A stretch of 64,000 nt of DNA, from the NCBI GenBank assembly GCA_040878185.1, contig JBBDMS010000046.1, positions 13,556 through 77,555 on the forward strand, in the 5' to 3' direction. Positions 33,264 through 42,318 of the stretch are shown piece by piece. Source of the stretch: JAWXBK01 sp040878185 (GTDB taxonomy: Bacteria; Pseudomonadota; Alphaproteobacteria; Dongiales; Dongiaceae). Made by a program: the position numbers and the translations under genes. Numbering within the stretch: position 1 is the stretch's first letter; every line of letters starts with the position of its first letter. The notes beneath the pieces are model-generated. The model saw only the letters and a program-made list of their open reading frames with translations. It searched no databases and had not been told where the DNA came from.

Positions 33264-34204
33264 TGGCGAGCGGTTCCTGGCTGCAACGCCTGAAACAGGG
33301 CCTCGGCCGCAGCGCCGGCCGGCTCGGCGCGGGGATTGCGGGCATCGTCGGCGGGCGCAAGCTCGATGCCGCGATGCTGCAGGAGATCGAGGAGGCGCTG
33401 ATCGCAGCCGATCTCGGGCCGCAGGTCGCAGCCCGCCTGACCGCCGCGCTGGCGAAATCGGCGGCACGCGGCGAAGCCGACGAAGCATCAGTGCGCCGTC
33501 TCCTCGCAACCGAAATCGCCGCGATCCTCGAACCGGTCGCGCGACCCTTGCGGCCCGATCCGGCGCACCGCCCGCATGTCGTGCTGGTGGTCGGCGTCAA
33601 CGGCACCGGCAAGACCACGACGATCGGCAAACTCGCGCATTTCTTCGCGGGCGAAGGACGCCGCGTCGTGCTTGCCGCCGGCGACACGTTTCGCGCAGCC
33701 GCGATCGAGCAGCTCACGATCTGGGGCGAGCGCAGCGGCGCCGAGGTCGTGTCGCGCGCGCAAGGGGCCGATGCCGCAGGCCTCGCCTTCGAGGCGCTCG
33801 AACGCGCGAAGGCGATCGATGCCGATCTGCTGTTCGTCGACACCGCCGGCCGGCTGCACAACAAGGCCGATCTGATGGCCGAGCTCGGCAAGGTGACGCG
33901 CGTACTCGCGAAGCTCGATCCGACCGCGCCCCATGACGTGATCCTCGTGCTCGACGCGACGACGGGACAGAACGCGATCCGCCAGGTCGAAACCTTCCGC
34001 GACACGGTGAAGCTGACCGGCCTCGTCGTGACCAAGCTCGACGGCACCGCGAAGGGCGGCGTGCTCGTGGCGCTCGCCGAGAAATTCGCCCTGCCGGTCG
34101 TCGCGATCGGCGTCGGCGAGGGGGCCGAAGATCTGCGGCCGTTCGAAGCCGCGTCGTTCGCGCATTCCCTGTTGGGCATCGACGCCGAGCGGCCGCCCGC
34201 CTGA
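33263..34204 (+). CDS. ftsY: Signal recognition particle receptor FtsY
   Basis: 313 residues, an NG-domain form without the long acidic A domain. Helical N domain (about 1-95), then G1 GVNGTGKTTTIGKLA (about 110-124), DTFRAAAIEQL, DTAGRLHNK (G3, about 192) and TKLDGTAKGG (about 257), closing with GVGEGAEDLRPF. GTPase that docks SRP-bound ribosomes at the membrane. Translationally coupled to mtaB by overlap; dapF-mtaB-ftsY is a common alphaproteobacterial run. Confidence 0.96.
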   Translation: MASGSWLQRLKQGLGRSAGRLGAGIAGIVGGRKLDAAMLQEIEEALIAADLGPQVAARLTAALAKSAARGEADEASVRRLLATEIAAILEPVARPLRPDPAHRPHVVLVVGVNGTGKTTTIGKLAHFFAGEGRRVVLAAGDTFRAAAIEQLTIWGERSGAEVVSRAQGADAAGLAFEALERAKAIDADLLFVDTAGRLHNKADLMAELGKVTRVLAKLDPTAPHDVILVLDATTGQNAIRQVETFRDTVKLTGLVVTKLDGTAKGGVLVALAEKFALPVVAIGVGEGAEDLRPFEAASFAHSLLGIDAERPPA

Positions 34205-34344
34205 CAGGTGGGTCAACAGGCGCGTCTTATGTCAGGCCGGCTCTGAGCCGCGCGCCGTAAGCCCCGCTTCTTTCTCAATATTCTTTCTGATATTGTGCCC
34301 GTCGAGGCCCCGACTCGGGGGCGCCGCGATACAGGCACGCGCCT

Positions 34345-35157
34345 ATGGGATTGCTCGGAACCAGCAACAATGCCGGCCGCACCGAACGGGGTGGCCTATT
34401 CGGCCGTGGTCGTGGCGGTAACGCATCGGCCGCCGAGACGACGGCACCGGCCGAAGGCTGGGCCGATCCCCATTCCATGGCCTTCGTCGACCGGTATCTC
34501 AAGCCGCGCGACCATGTCCTCGATATCGGCGCCAATCTCGGCGGCTTCGCAATCCAGGCAGCGCGCCGCATCGGCCTCGAAGGATCGGTCGATGCGTTCG
34601 AGCCGAGCCCGCAGATGCGGATGCGGCTCAAGGAGGCGATTGTCACCGCGCGCGCATTGCAGGTCGTGATCCATCCGCGCCTCGTCTCGAACAGCAACGG
34701 GCTCGGCCGCTTTCTCGACGGCACCGGCCGCTTCCGCCGCCGCCGCATCGTCGCGCCGACCGAACTGGTATCGGGCGGCGTGATCGGCGTCGATCGGGTG
34801 ATGCTCGACCGCTGGGTCGATGGGCGGCGCTATGCGCTGATGCGTCTCGACATCGCCGGTTGCGAAATGCTCGCGCTCGACGGCGCGATGGATTGTCTCG
34901 CCGTGGCGAACCCGCCGGCCATTCTCATCGCGCTCGACGCGGCGCTGACCGAGTTCGGCAGCGCGCCCATGCATGTCGCCGAATGGCTCGCGGCGCGCGG
35001 CTATGAAACCATTCTCTACGATGCGGACCGTCACAAACTCGACTATGTCGGCGAACCTTGGCTGCGTCGTCGCCTGGTGCTCGCGATCGCGCAGAGCGCC
35101 CGCAACGACGTATCGCGCCGTCTTGCCGATTATACACCGGCCGCCGCGAACGTTTGA
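34345..35157 (+). CDS. FkbM-family methyltransferase
   Basis: 270 residues. DHVLDIGANLGGFAIQAAR is methyltransferase motif I; VDAFEPSPQMRMRLKEAI and LMRLDIAGCEMLALDGAMDC are the FkbM-type motifs (usually DIEGxE; here DIAGCE, so the Glu is kept). An N-terminal Gly/Arg-rich stretch (GGLFGRGRGGNAS) precedes the domain. Probably O-methylates a sugar or lipid; acceptor unknown. Confidence 0.85.
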   Translation: MGLLGTSNNAGRTERGGLFGRGRGGNASAAETTAPAEGWADPHSMAFVDRYLKPRDHVLDIGANLGGFAIQAARRIGLEGSVDAFEPSPQMRMRLKEAIVTARALQVVIHPRLVSNSNGLGRFLDGTGRFRRRRIVAPTELVSGGVIGVDRVMLDRWVDGRRYALMRLDIAGCEMLALDGAMDCLAVANPPAILIALDAALTEFGSAPMHVAEWLAARGYETILYDADRHKLDYVGEPWLRRRLVLAIAQSARNDVSRRLADYTPAAANV

Positions 35158-35213
35158 TTTCCTGCGACCGTCCGCGTAGCCGCGCGTGACGCCGCCTCCA
35201 TCTGGTTCACATC

Positions 35214-36053
35214 ATGTCTCTCGGCGTCCTGCTTCTGGTTCTTGCCGCGGCCATCATGCACGCGACATGGAACGCAATGATCAAGAGCGGGCGCGACCGC
35301 GTGGTCGATCTCACGTTGGTCATCGGCGGCGCGGGTTTCCTCGCGTTCCTGGCGATTCCATTCGTCGGCCTGCCCGATCCGGCGGCCTGGCCCTGGATCG
35401 GTGTCTCGATCCTCACCCATGTCGGCTATTACATCTTCCTGCTGTTCGCCTATCGCGACGGCGCGATGAGCCGGGTCTATCCGATTGCGCGCGGCATCGC
35501 GCCGCCTTTGGTCGCAATCATCGCCATTCCGCTCGCCGGCGAAGTGCCGGATCTGACGGGCGCGATCGGCCTCACTCTCGTCACCATCGGCATCCTCGCG
35601 CTCGCGATCGAACGCGGCAATATGCGCGGCGCCGAAGGGCGCTCGGTCCTGTTCGCGGTGATAACCGGCCTCTTCATCGTGAGCTATGTGCTCGCCGACG
35701 GCATGGGCGTACGCGCTTCCGGCAATCCTGCCGCCTATATCGCCTGGGATTTCTTCCTCGAATCGATTCCGCTGGTCGTTTACTGCATCTATGTGAAGCG
35801 GCACAGCTTCATCGCGCATGTCGTGCATGACGGCTGGCGCGGGCTGTTCGGCGCGGTGATCGCCGGTGGCGGTTATGCAATCGCGATCTGGGCGATGAGC
35901 ATCGCGCCGATGGCGCAGGTAACGGCGCTGCGCGAAACCAGCGTCGTGTTCGGTGCCGCGATCGGCGCGCTCATTCTCAAGGAACGGTTTGGACCGCGCC
36001 GCATCGCAGCCGCCGTTCTCGTCGCCTTCGGCAATGCGCTGATCCAGTTCTGA
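35214..36053 (+). CDS. EamA/DMT-family transporter, tandem copy A
   Basis: 279 residues, 10 hydrophobic helices, starting MSLGVLLLVLAAAIMHATWN. Helices include PWIGVSILTHVGYYIFLLFA and VITGLFIVSYVLADGMGV. It is nearly the same as the next gene (about 92% identical over the whole length by eye, 23 differences). The two starts share the same 5' sequence back to about ten bases. Exporter of unknown substrate. Confidence 0.92.
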   Translation: MSLGVLLLVLAAAIMHATWNAMIKSGRDRVVDLTLVIGGAGFLAFLAIPFVGLPDPAAWPWIGVSILTHVGYYIFLLFAYRDGAMSRVYPIARGIAPPLVAIIAIPLAGEVPDLTGAIGLTLVTIGILALAIERGNMRGAEGRSVLFAVITGLFIVSYVLADGMGVRASGNPAAYIAWDFFLESIPLVVYCIYVKRHSFIAHVVHDGWRGLFGAVIAGGGYAIAIWAMSIAPMAQVTALRETSVVFGAAIGALILKERFGPRRIAAAVLVAFGNALIQF

Positions 36054-36069
36054 CCGCGCAGGCATTTCC

Positions 36070-36909
36070 ATGTCTCTCGGCGTCCTGCTTCTGGTTCTTG
36101 CCGCGGCGATCATGCATGCGACATGGAACGCGCTCATCAAGAGCGGGCACGACCGGCTGGTCGATCTCACGTTGGTGGTCGCCGGCAGCGGTTTCCTGGC
36201 GATGCTCGCGATTCCGTTTGTCGGCCTGCCCGATCCGGTGGCCTGGCCGTGGATCGGCGCGTCGTTCGTCGCCCATCTCGGCTATTACATCTTCCTGCTG
36301 TTCGCCTATCGCGACGGCGCGATGAGCCGGGTCTATCCGATCGCGCGCGGCATCGCACCGCCTCTGGTCGCGATCATCGCCGTACCGCTGGCCGGCGAAG
36401 TGCCGGATCTGACGGGCGCGATCGGTCTCGGGCTGGTCACGTTCGGCATCCTCGCGCTCGCGATCGAACGCGGCAATATGCGTGGCGCCGAAGGGCGCTC
36501 GGTCCTGTTCGCAGTGATCACCGGTCTCTTCATCGTGAGCTATGTGCTCGCAGACGGCATGGGCGTACGCGCTTCCGGCAATCCTGCCGCCTATATCGCC
36601 TGGAACTTCTTTCTCCATGCGATCCCGCTGGTGGTCTACTGCATCTACGTAAAGCGTCACAGCTTCGTCGCTCATGTGGCGCATGATGGCTGGCGCGGCC
36701 TGTTCGGCGGCGTCATCGCCGGCGGCGGCTATGCGATCGCGATCTGGGCGATGAGCCTCGCACCCATGGCGCAGGTGACGGCGTTGCGCGAAACCAGTGT
36801 CGTGTTCGGTGCCGCGATCGGCGCGCTCATTCTCAAGGAGCGGTTCGGACCGCGCCGCATCGCAGCCGCCGTTCTCGTCGCCTTCGGCAATGCGCTGATC
36901 CAGTTCTGA
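36070..36909 (+). CDS. EamA/DMT-family transporter, tandem copy B
   Basis: 279 residues, 16 bases after copy A. Differences from copy A are clustered at residues about 22-69 and a few short spots (near 129-134, 180-190, 200-216); long blocks including the last about 50 residues are identical. This pattern fits recent duplication with ongoing gene conversion. The gene is convergent with the Nudix gene, 4 bases apart. Confidence 0.92.
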   Translation: MSLGVLLLVLAAAIMHATWNALIKSGHDRLVDLTLVVAGSGFLAMLAIPFVGLPDPVAWPWIGASFVAHLGYYIFLLFAYRDGAMSRVYPIARGIAPPLVAIIAVPLAGEVPDLTGAIGLGLVTFGILALAIERGNMRGAEGRSVLFAVITGLFIVSYVLADGMGVRASGNPAAYIAWNFFLHAIPLVVYCIYVKRHSFVAHVAHDGWRGLFGGVIAGGGYAIAIWAMSLAPMAQVTALRETSVVFGAAIGALILKERFGPRRIAAAVLVAFGNALIQF

Positions 36910-36913
36910 CCGG

Positions 36914-37492
36914 TCAGAGTCCAGCCGAGGATTCCGCGAGCGGCGAATCGCCTTCTTCGCCGGGCGGGTTGGTGCGCGTCGCCGGTTGCGCATCGGTGCC
37001 CGCTTCGCGATCGTGCTGCAACGCCCAGCGCACCGAGGGAAAAGCGATCTCGTCCCACGGAATTTCATCCCAGCGGAACAAGGCGACCTCGCGGCTCTCC
37101 GGCCCCGCTTCGATCTCCGGCGTTTCCAGCCGCGCGCGGAAAATCACCTGCACCTGCGAGAGCCGGCGGATCGTGTAGACGGCGAGAATGCCGGTGATGT
37201 CGATCCGCGCGCGGGCCTCTTCCCAGGCCTCGCGTTTCGCGCCGTCCATCGCCGTCTCGCGCAGCTCGAGATAGCCGGCGGGCAAGGTCCAGAAGCCGCG
37301 GCGCGGATCGATCGCGCGGCGGCACATCAGGATGCGGTCTTCCCAGCGCACGACCGAGCCGACCACGATCTTCGGGTTCTCGTAATTCACGAAGCCGCAA
37401 TCGGCGCAGACCAGCCGCTCCTGCGTATCGCCGTCGGGCAACTTGCGGACGAAGTTTTCGCGGGACCGGGCAGGATCGGATGTATCGGCCAT
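36914..37492 (-). CDS. Nudix hydrolase with N-terminal zinc ribbon
   Basis: 192 residues from the ATG at 37492. A short C-x2-C (RLVCADCGFVNYENP) is followed by the Nudix box GYLELRETAMDGAKREAWEE, which matches GX5EX7REUXEE. The FVNYENPKIVVGSV start is typical of ADP-ribose or NADH pyrophosphatase-like Nudix proteins in alphaproteobacteria. The ligand is not identifiable. The C-terminal about 30 residues are Pro/Glu-rich. Confidence 0.9.
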   Translation of the reverse strand: MADTSDPARSRENFVRKLPDGDTQERLVCADCGFVNYENPKIVVGSVVRWEDRILMCRRAIDPRRGFWTLPAGYLELRETAMDGAKREAWEEARARIDITGILAVYTIRRLSQVQVIFRARLETPEIEAGPESREVALFRWDEIPWDEIAFPSVRWALQHDREAGTDAQPATRTNPPGEEGDSPLAESSAGL

Positions 37493-37544
37493 GGCGCTAC
37501 TCTGCCGACCCGGACGGGCGCCAGCAACCGGGCGGTTCGATCGT

Positions 37545-38825
37545 CTAGTCGCCGGTATAGCTGACCCGCCAGACGGCATCGCCGGTATCGTCGGCGATCA
37601 GCAGGCTGCCGTCGCCGGCAACCGCAAGCCCGACCGGGCGTCCGAACACTTCGGCCGGGTTGGTGTCGGCGATTCGGAAGCCCGTGAGGAAGCTTTCGTA
37701 ATAGCCCACTGGGCGCCCTTCTTCGAAGGGCACGCGCACCACCATGTAGCCGGTCGGCTCACTGCGGTTCCACGAGCCGCGCAACGCGACGAACGCATCG
37801 CCGACATAGGCATCGGGGAATTGTTCGCCCTCATAGAACACGAGACCGAGTGCGGCCGAATGGGCGCGGAACAACACGTCCGGCACTTTCGTCGATTTGA
37901 TGAGACCGAGCGGCCCTTCGATGCCCGGCTGCGGATTGTCGCCGATATAGGCATAGGGCCAGCCGAAGAAATCGCCGCGTTCGATGCGCGTGAGGAAATC
38001 GGGCACCAGATCGTCGCCCAGCCCGTCGCGTTCGTTCACCGTCACATAGAGATCGCCGGTATCCGGATGAAATTCGATGCCGACGGGATTGCGCAGGCCG
38101 GTCGCGAAATCGCGCTGGTCGCCGCCATCGGCAGCGAAGCTCTGCACCGTTGCGGAAGGCGAGGGTTCGATCGTCAGATTCTTGGTCGATCCGACCGTCA
38201 CGAAAAAGCGGCTGCCATCCGGCGCGAAGGCGACGTTGCGCGACCAGTGGCTGCCCGGATTACCGAGTGCGCCATCCGCGGTCACCTGTTCGGGATCGGC
38301 GGATGCCTCGATATCGCCGGGCCGGTAGGGAATGCGCCAGACCGCCTCGACATCGGCGATGTAGAGATGATCGCCTTCGATCGCGAGGCCGTGCGGTCCG
38401 TCGAACCCGTCGGCGAATTCATGCCGCTCTTCCGCGATGCCGTCGCCGTCCGCGTCGCGCAATAGCGTGACGTGACCCGCGCGCGGTTCGGAGAGCAGCA
38501 CGTCGCCGTTCGATGCAACGACCATCCAGCGCGGATTGTCGAGATCGTCGGCGAAGAGATTGACCGTGAAACCCTCCGGCAGCCGGAACGGCAGCGGATC
38601 GGGGCGATCGACGTCGTCGGAACGGTTGCCGCTGCTTTCGGTGGCGTAGGGCGGCGGCAGGTCGGCCGGCCGGATCTCGATGCGCGTGCCGGGGATCTGT
38701 TCGTCGGGCAGCGCCTGCGCCGTATCGGCCCATAGGGAGAGCATGAGGCCAACCATGCCGCCGGCCATGAGGGCGAGCATGACGGATGGGGCAGCAGGTC
38801 GTGCGAGAGCCACGATATGGCGCAT
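37545..38825 (-). CDS. PQQ-dependent sugar dehydrogenase-like (L-sorbosone dehydrogenase family), periplasmic
   Basis: 426 residues. Signal peptide with helix MLALMAGGMVGLMLSLWA and cleavage near AQA. Six-bladed propeller motifs: LPEGFTVNLFADDLDNPRW, GPHGLAIEGDHLYIAD, RNVAFAPDGSRFFVTVGS, FATGLRNPVGIEFHPDTGDL, VTVNERDGLGDDLVPDF, GEQFPDAYVGDAFVALRGSW. This fits the soluble PQQ glucose/sorbosone dehydrogenase family; cofactor use is inferred. AGGAGA precedes the ATG. The gene is divergent from azlC. Confidence 0.88.
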   Translation of the reverse strand: MRHIVALARPAAPSVMLALMAGGMVGLMLSLWADTAQALPDEQIPGTRIEIRPADLPPPYATESSGNRSDDVDRPDPLPFRLPEGFTVNLFADDLDNPRWMVVASNGDVLLSEPRAGHVTLLRDADGDGIAEERHEFADGFDGPHGLAIEGDHLYIADVEAVWRIPYRPGDIEASADPEQVTADGALGNPGSHWSRNVAFAPDGSRFFVTVGSTKNLTIEPSPSATVQSFAADGGDQRDFATGLRNPVGIEFHPDTGDLYVTVNERDGLGDDLVPDFLTRIERGDFFGWPYAYIGDNPQPGIEGPLGLIKSTKVPDVLFRAHSAALGLVFYEGEQFPDAYVGDAFVALRGSWNRSEPTGYMVVRVPFEEGRPVGYYESFLTGFRIADTNPAEVFGRPVGLAVAGDGSLLIADDTGDAVWRVSYTGD

Positions 38826-38894
38826 TCGGCGTCTCCTGGCTTATGGTCGGGCCGCGATTCTATGCAGCCGCAATCGTCCCGGAAACCCGCCCGC

Positions 38895-39638
38895 ATGACG
38901 ACCGACCAAGCCGCGACGATGCAGGATATGGCGCCGCGGAGGGCGTTCGTCGAGGGGATGCGGCTTGCCGCCGGCGTACCCGCGATCGTGCTGGCCTCGA
39001 GCTATCTCGGTTTCGGCGTGCTTGCGCGCGAAAGCGGGCTCAGCCTCGGGCAAAGCGTCGTCGCGACGGCAACCGGCTGGGCGCTGCCCGGGCAGATCGC
39101 ATTCGTCGAACTCTATACCGTCGGCGCGTCCTGGATTGCGATCGCGATTGCCGTCGCACTCACCAATGCGCGGCTGCTGCCGATGACGGTCACGCTGATG
39201 CCGTATCTGCGCCATCCGGGCACCCCGCGCTGGCGGTATTATCTCGCGGCGCATTACGTCGCGGTGACCGGCTGGGCCAACTCGATGCAGCGTGTCCCTC
39301 TGATGACGACGCGCGCCCGTCTGCCATTCTTCTTCGGGCTCATCGCCGTTCTGTGGACCAGTACGCTCGTCACGACCGCGATCGGCTATCAGCTTCCCGA
39401 TATCCTGCCGTCGAGCGTGACGATCGGGCTCGTGTTCCTCAACCCGATCTATTTCATGCTGATCTTCGCCGCCGACATGCGCGCGCGGGCCCGCGCGCTG
39501 GCGCTCGCGTTTGGCGCGATCCTCGGGCCGCTGCTGCATCTCGTCTCGCCGGACTGGGGCCTGCTGGCGACCGGGCTCATTGCCGGTACGGCTGCGTTCA
39601 TGATCGACGAGGCCTTGCGCCGCAGGGGACCGGCATGA
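38895..39638 (+). CDS. azlC: Branched-chain amino acid exporter subunit AzlC-like
   Basis: 247 residues from the ATG at 38895; ATGs at 38862 and 38928 are possible. AzlC features: FVEGMRLAAGVPAIVLASSY, PGQIAFVELYTVGASWIAI and LTNARLLPMTVTLMPYLR. Multi-helix inner-membrane protein that works with AzlD in amino acid export. The stop overlaps the azlD ATG (ATGA at 39635). Confidence 0.9.
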   Translation: MTTDQAATMQDMAPRRAFVEGMRLAAGVPAIVLASSYLGFGVLARESGLSLGQSVVATATGWALPGQIAFVELYTVGASWIAIAIAVALTNARLLPMTVTLMPYLRHPGTPRWRYYLAAHYVAVTGWANSMQRVPLMTTRARLPFFFGLIAVLWTSTLVTTAIGYQLPDILPSSVTIGLVFLNPIYFMLIFAADMRARARALALAFGAILGPLLHLVSPDWGLLATGLIAGTAAFMIDEALRRRGPA

Positions 39639-39967
39639 GCGAAACCCTCTATCCCTGGATCCTGATCGGCATCGCGGCTATCGTCACCTATGGCTGGCGC
39701 TTCGCCGGCGTGCTGCTCGGCGGCCGCATCGACACCGACAGCCGCCTCTTCCGCTGGAGTGCGGCGGTCGCCTATGCGCTGCTCGCGGCGCTGATCGCGC
39801 GCATGATCCTGATGCCGGAAGGGCCGCTGGCCGAGACCGCGCTGGCGCATCGCCTCGCCGGGGCGGCCGCCGCGGCGTTGGTCTTCTTCCTGACGAGACG
39901 TAATCTGTTGCTCGGCTGCGCCGCCGGCATGGTGGCTCTGATATTGCTCAGTATCGCAACCGCCTGA
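39635..39967 (+). CDS. azlD: AzlD-family branched-chain amino acid exporter subunit
   Basis: 110 residues, three to four helices (WILIGIAAIVTYGWRFAGVL, AVAYALLAALIARMIL, NLLLGCAAGMVALILLS). The length, composition and four-base overlap with azlC identify it as the small partner. It is convergent with pgk, one base apart. Confidence 0.9.
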   Translation: MSETLYPWILIGIAAIVTYGWRFAGVLLGGRIDTDSRLFRWSAAVAYALLAALIARMILMPEGPLAETALAHRLAGAAAAALVFFLTRRNLLLGCAAGMVALILLSIATA

Positions 39968-39968
39968 A

Positions 39969-41174
39969 CTAACGCGCCGCGTCCTCGAGCGCCTTCACGC
40001 CGGGCAAGGTCTTGCCCTCGAGCCATTCGAGGAACGCGCCGCCGGCCGTCGAAACATAGGAAAGCGCGCCGGTCACGCCCGCCTTCGCCAGTGCAGCGAC
40101 CGTGTCGCCGCCGCCGGCAACGCTCATCAGCCGCGCCGCCTGCGTGCGCCGCGCGACGATCTCGCCAACGGCCATCGTACCCTCGTCGAAGGGCGGCGTT
40201 TCGAATGCGCCAAGCGGCCCGTTCCAGACCAGCGTGCGGCAGGCATCGAGCCTTCGTTCGATCGCGGCGACGGTGGCGGGGCCGATATCGAGAATCATTC
40301 TGTCCGCCGGTACCGACTGGATCGGCACGGTTTCGGTTTCGGCGCCGGGCGCGAGCGCGGTGGCGATGACGGCATCCTCGGGCAGCAGGATGTCGCAGCC
40401 CTGGCGCTGTGCCTCCTGCATGATCTCCTTCGCGCGCGCGGCCATGTCGCGTTCGGCCAGCGAGCGGCCGATCGACACGCCGCCGGCATGCAGAAACGTG
40501 TTTGCCATGCCGCCGCCGACGATCAGCAGATCCATCTTCGCGACCAGATTGCCGAGCAGGTCGATCTTGGTCGAAATCTTGGCACCGCCGACGATCGCGG
40601 CAACCGGCCGCTGCGGCTGGTCGAGCGCGCGCGAGAGATGATCGAGCTCCGCCTCCATCAGCCGTCCGGCAACCGCCGGCAGCAGACGCGCGATCGCTTC
40701 GGTCGAGGCATGGGCGCGGTGCGCTGCGGAGAAGGCATCGTTCACATAGATCTCGCCCGACGCGGCGAGCGCGCGGGCAAACCCCGGATCGTTCTTTTCC
40801 TCGCCCGCATGAAAGCGAAGATTTTCGAGCAGCAGCACGTCGCCCGGCTTCAGCGCCGCGACGGCGCGCTCGGCCGCCGGCCCGATGCAGTCGTCGGCGA
40901 AGGCGACCGGGCGGCCGCCGAGGGCGGCGGATAACGGCTCGACCACCGGGGCGAGCGACATCCCGGACACGCGCTTGCCGCCGGGCCGGTCGAAATGCGA
41001 GAGCACCACCACGCTCGCGCCTTTGTCGATGAGCGCCTGGATCGTGACCGCGCTGCGGTCGATCCGCGTGGCGTCGGTCACGCGGCCGCTCTTCATCGGC
41101 ACGTTGAGATCGGCGCGCACCAGGACGCGCCGGTCGATCACATCGATATCGTCGAGCGTGCGGAATTGCGCCAT
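39969..41174 (-). CDS. pgk: Phosphoglycerate kinase
   Basis: 401 residues from the ATG at 41174. RRVLVRADLNVPMKSGRV, SHFDRPGGKRV, LLLENLRFHAGEEKNDPGFA, GGAKISTKIDLLGNL, VGGGMANTFLHA, WNGPLGAFE and SVAGGGDTVAAL are all present. Interconverts 1,3-bisphosphoglycerate and 3-phosphoglycerate with ATP formation. It stands alone here, without gap or fba next to it. Confidence 0.97.
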   Translation of the reverse strand: MAQFRTLDDIDVIDRRVLVRADLNVPMKSGRVTDATRIDRSAVTIQALIDKGASVVVLSHFDRPGGKRVSGMSLAPVVEPLSAALGGRPVAFADDCIGPAAERAVAALKPGDVLLLENLRFHAGEEKNDPGFARALAASGEIYVNDAFSAAHRAHASTEAIARLLPAVAGRLMEAELDHLSRALDQPQRPVAAIVGGAKISTKIDLLGNLVAKMDLLIVGGGMANTFLHAGGVSIGRSLAERDMAARAKEIMQEAQRQGCDILLPEDAVIATALAPGAETETVPIQSVPADRMILDIGPATVAAIERRLDACRTLVWNGPLGAFETPPFDEGTMAVGEIVARRTQAARLMSVAGGGDTVAALAKAGVTGALSYVSTAGGAFLEWLEGKTLPGVKALEDAAR

Positions 41175-41312
41175 CGGCCTGCCGTCCTCATCCCCACCAA
41201 ACCTACCCGTCGAGCGCGGCATCTTGGTCGGCGCGGCGCCGATTCGCAATCCGGCAATCGGCGGGCTTCGGGCGGCGGCAACTCGGCCGGCGCGACGTTC
41301 CCGGTGATCTTC

Positions 41313-41804
41313 CTACAGCAACGAACCCTGGGGCGGTTCGGACGCGACGAACAGATGGCGCGGCTCGTGCCCGGTCATGGCCTGCAGCGCATCGGCGGTC
41401 ATGCGCCGGTGGCAATCGCGCGGATCACGCTCGTAGCACATGAGACAGATCGGCGCGCGTGCAGCCTGCTCGGCGACAAGCTTGAGGGCCGCGCGCGCTT
41501 CGCCGGTTTCGAGTTGCGCCCGATAATGACGCTCGAAACCGGCCGCATCGCCGGCCCTGGCGGCGTCGCGGGCCGGATCGGGGCTGCCAAGGGCCGGCAG
41601 ATGGCGATAGGCGATGCCGGCTTCGGCCAATGCCGCGTCGAGTCGCTTCGCGGCAAACGCGCTGCGCCGCGACCAGGCATTCGCGCGGATGTCGAACAGG
41701 ATCGTGACGCCGGCCTCGCGTAGCGTGCGCAGGAAATCGGGGAGCTTCGCGCGTTCGTACCCGATCGTGGCGACGGGACGCGGGTTGTTGTCGGGCGCCG
41801 TCAT
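41313..41804 (-). CDS. DUF488 family protein
   Basis: 163 residues from the ATG at 41804. The DUF488 signature is clear: PVATIGYERAKLPDFLRTL at the N terminus, LFDIRANAWSRR, and ICLMCYERDPRDCHRRMTA with the conserved Cys pair and His near 130. Function unknown. pgk lies downstream on the same strand, 138 bases away. Confidence 0.88.
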   Translation of the reverse strand: MTAPDNNPRPVATIGYERAKLPDFLRTLREAGVTILFDIRANAWSRRSAFAAKRLDAALAEAGIAYRHLPALGSPDPARDAARAGDAAGFERHYRAQLETGEARAALKLVAEQAARAPICLMCYERDPRDCHRRMTADALQAMTGHEPRHLFVASEPPQGSLL

Positions 41805-41855
41805 CGCGCGATCATAGCGTCTCGGGCTATGTCCGGCAGCGCGAATGCGCATCTC
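41805..41855. other. Spacer between DUF488 and the candidate RNA
   Basis: Short upstream region of DUF488. The rest of this 514-base gap (to 42318) is described under the candidate RNA, its terminator and its promoter. Confidence 0.4.
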
Positions 41856-42183
41856 CCCAAAAAACGGGGCCCCGCCGGGTGGAGTTATCCACGGCGGGGC
41901 CTTGTTTCCGGGGCCTCTTCGGCCCGAGCGCGGATCTCGAGGAGATCCACTGTTTTACGCCTGCCTTGCGACGAGGCGTTATTTTAACATGGCAGAATGT
42001 CGGCGGTCCTTGTCACGTATCCGTAAGAGCCGGGTGCCCTCCGGTTCTTACACGGATCCTTCAGGACCGTGGCTCCGCATCGAGGGCGGAGCCGGGTTGC
42101 TGCTTCGGTGGTTCCATGCAGGTCCGCATCCTCCTCTATGTTGGTTGCACCGGATGAGTGATCCATCGGCGACAGGCACCGAC
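41856..42183 (-). ncRNA. Candidate structured non-coding RNA (about 325 nt)
   Basis: No supportable protein gene in 41805-42318. Strong hairpins occur in series: (a) 10-bp perfect stem 41868-41877/41892-41901; (b) gggcc/ggccc near 41910-41924; (c) ggatctc-gag-gagatcc near 41932-41948; (d) acgcct/aggcgt near 41957-41979; (e) a long hairpin near 42007-42070 with inner arms ccgtaagagccgg/ccggttcttacacgg and outer arms cggtcct/aggaccg; (f) ggctccgc/gcggagcc near 42070-42093. A promoter-like pair upstream and a terminator at the 3' end both fit the reverse strand. I could not match RNase P, tmRNA, 6S or SRP RNA motifs. It could instead be a long 3' UTR of the upstream operon. Confidence 0.45.
41859..41901 (-). 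terminator. Rho-independent terminator
   Basis: Reverse-strand reading: 10-bp GC stem (GGCCCCGCCG/CGGCGGGGCC), a small apical stem TGGA/TCCA, then CCCG and six T. A near-ideal intrinsic terminator. It ends either the candidate RNA or the glycosyltransferase-cupin transcript. Confidence 0.8.
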
Positions 42184-42189
42184 CGGAAA

Positions 42190-42218
42190 ATGCTGCGCTT
42201 CGCTGCGGCGCGCGTCAA
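42190..42218 (-). promoter_or_regulatory. Predicted sigma-70 promoter for the candidate RNA
   Basis: Reverse strand: TTGACG, 17 bases, CAGCAT. The -35 matches five of six consensus bases; the -10 keeps the key A2 and T6. Start expected near 42183, after the cupin gene stop at 42319. Confidence 0.4.
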
Positions 42219-42318
42219 TCGATGTGAGGCCATTTGAAAGAATCGTGATCGCGCGCACGGAAATTATCGCGCGCCACATGGTAGTACTTACGCAGAGGAT
42301 TGCCGCAAGCGGCGGCGC

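Noticed and set aside
41845..42237. Forward and reverse short frames (60-130 codons) in the candidate RNA region
   Set aside because: Several frames on both strands overlap the same hairpins, none has a ribosome site, and base pairing explains the sequence better.
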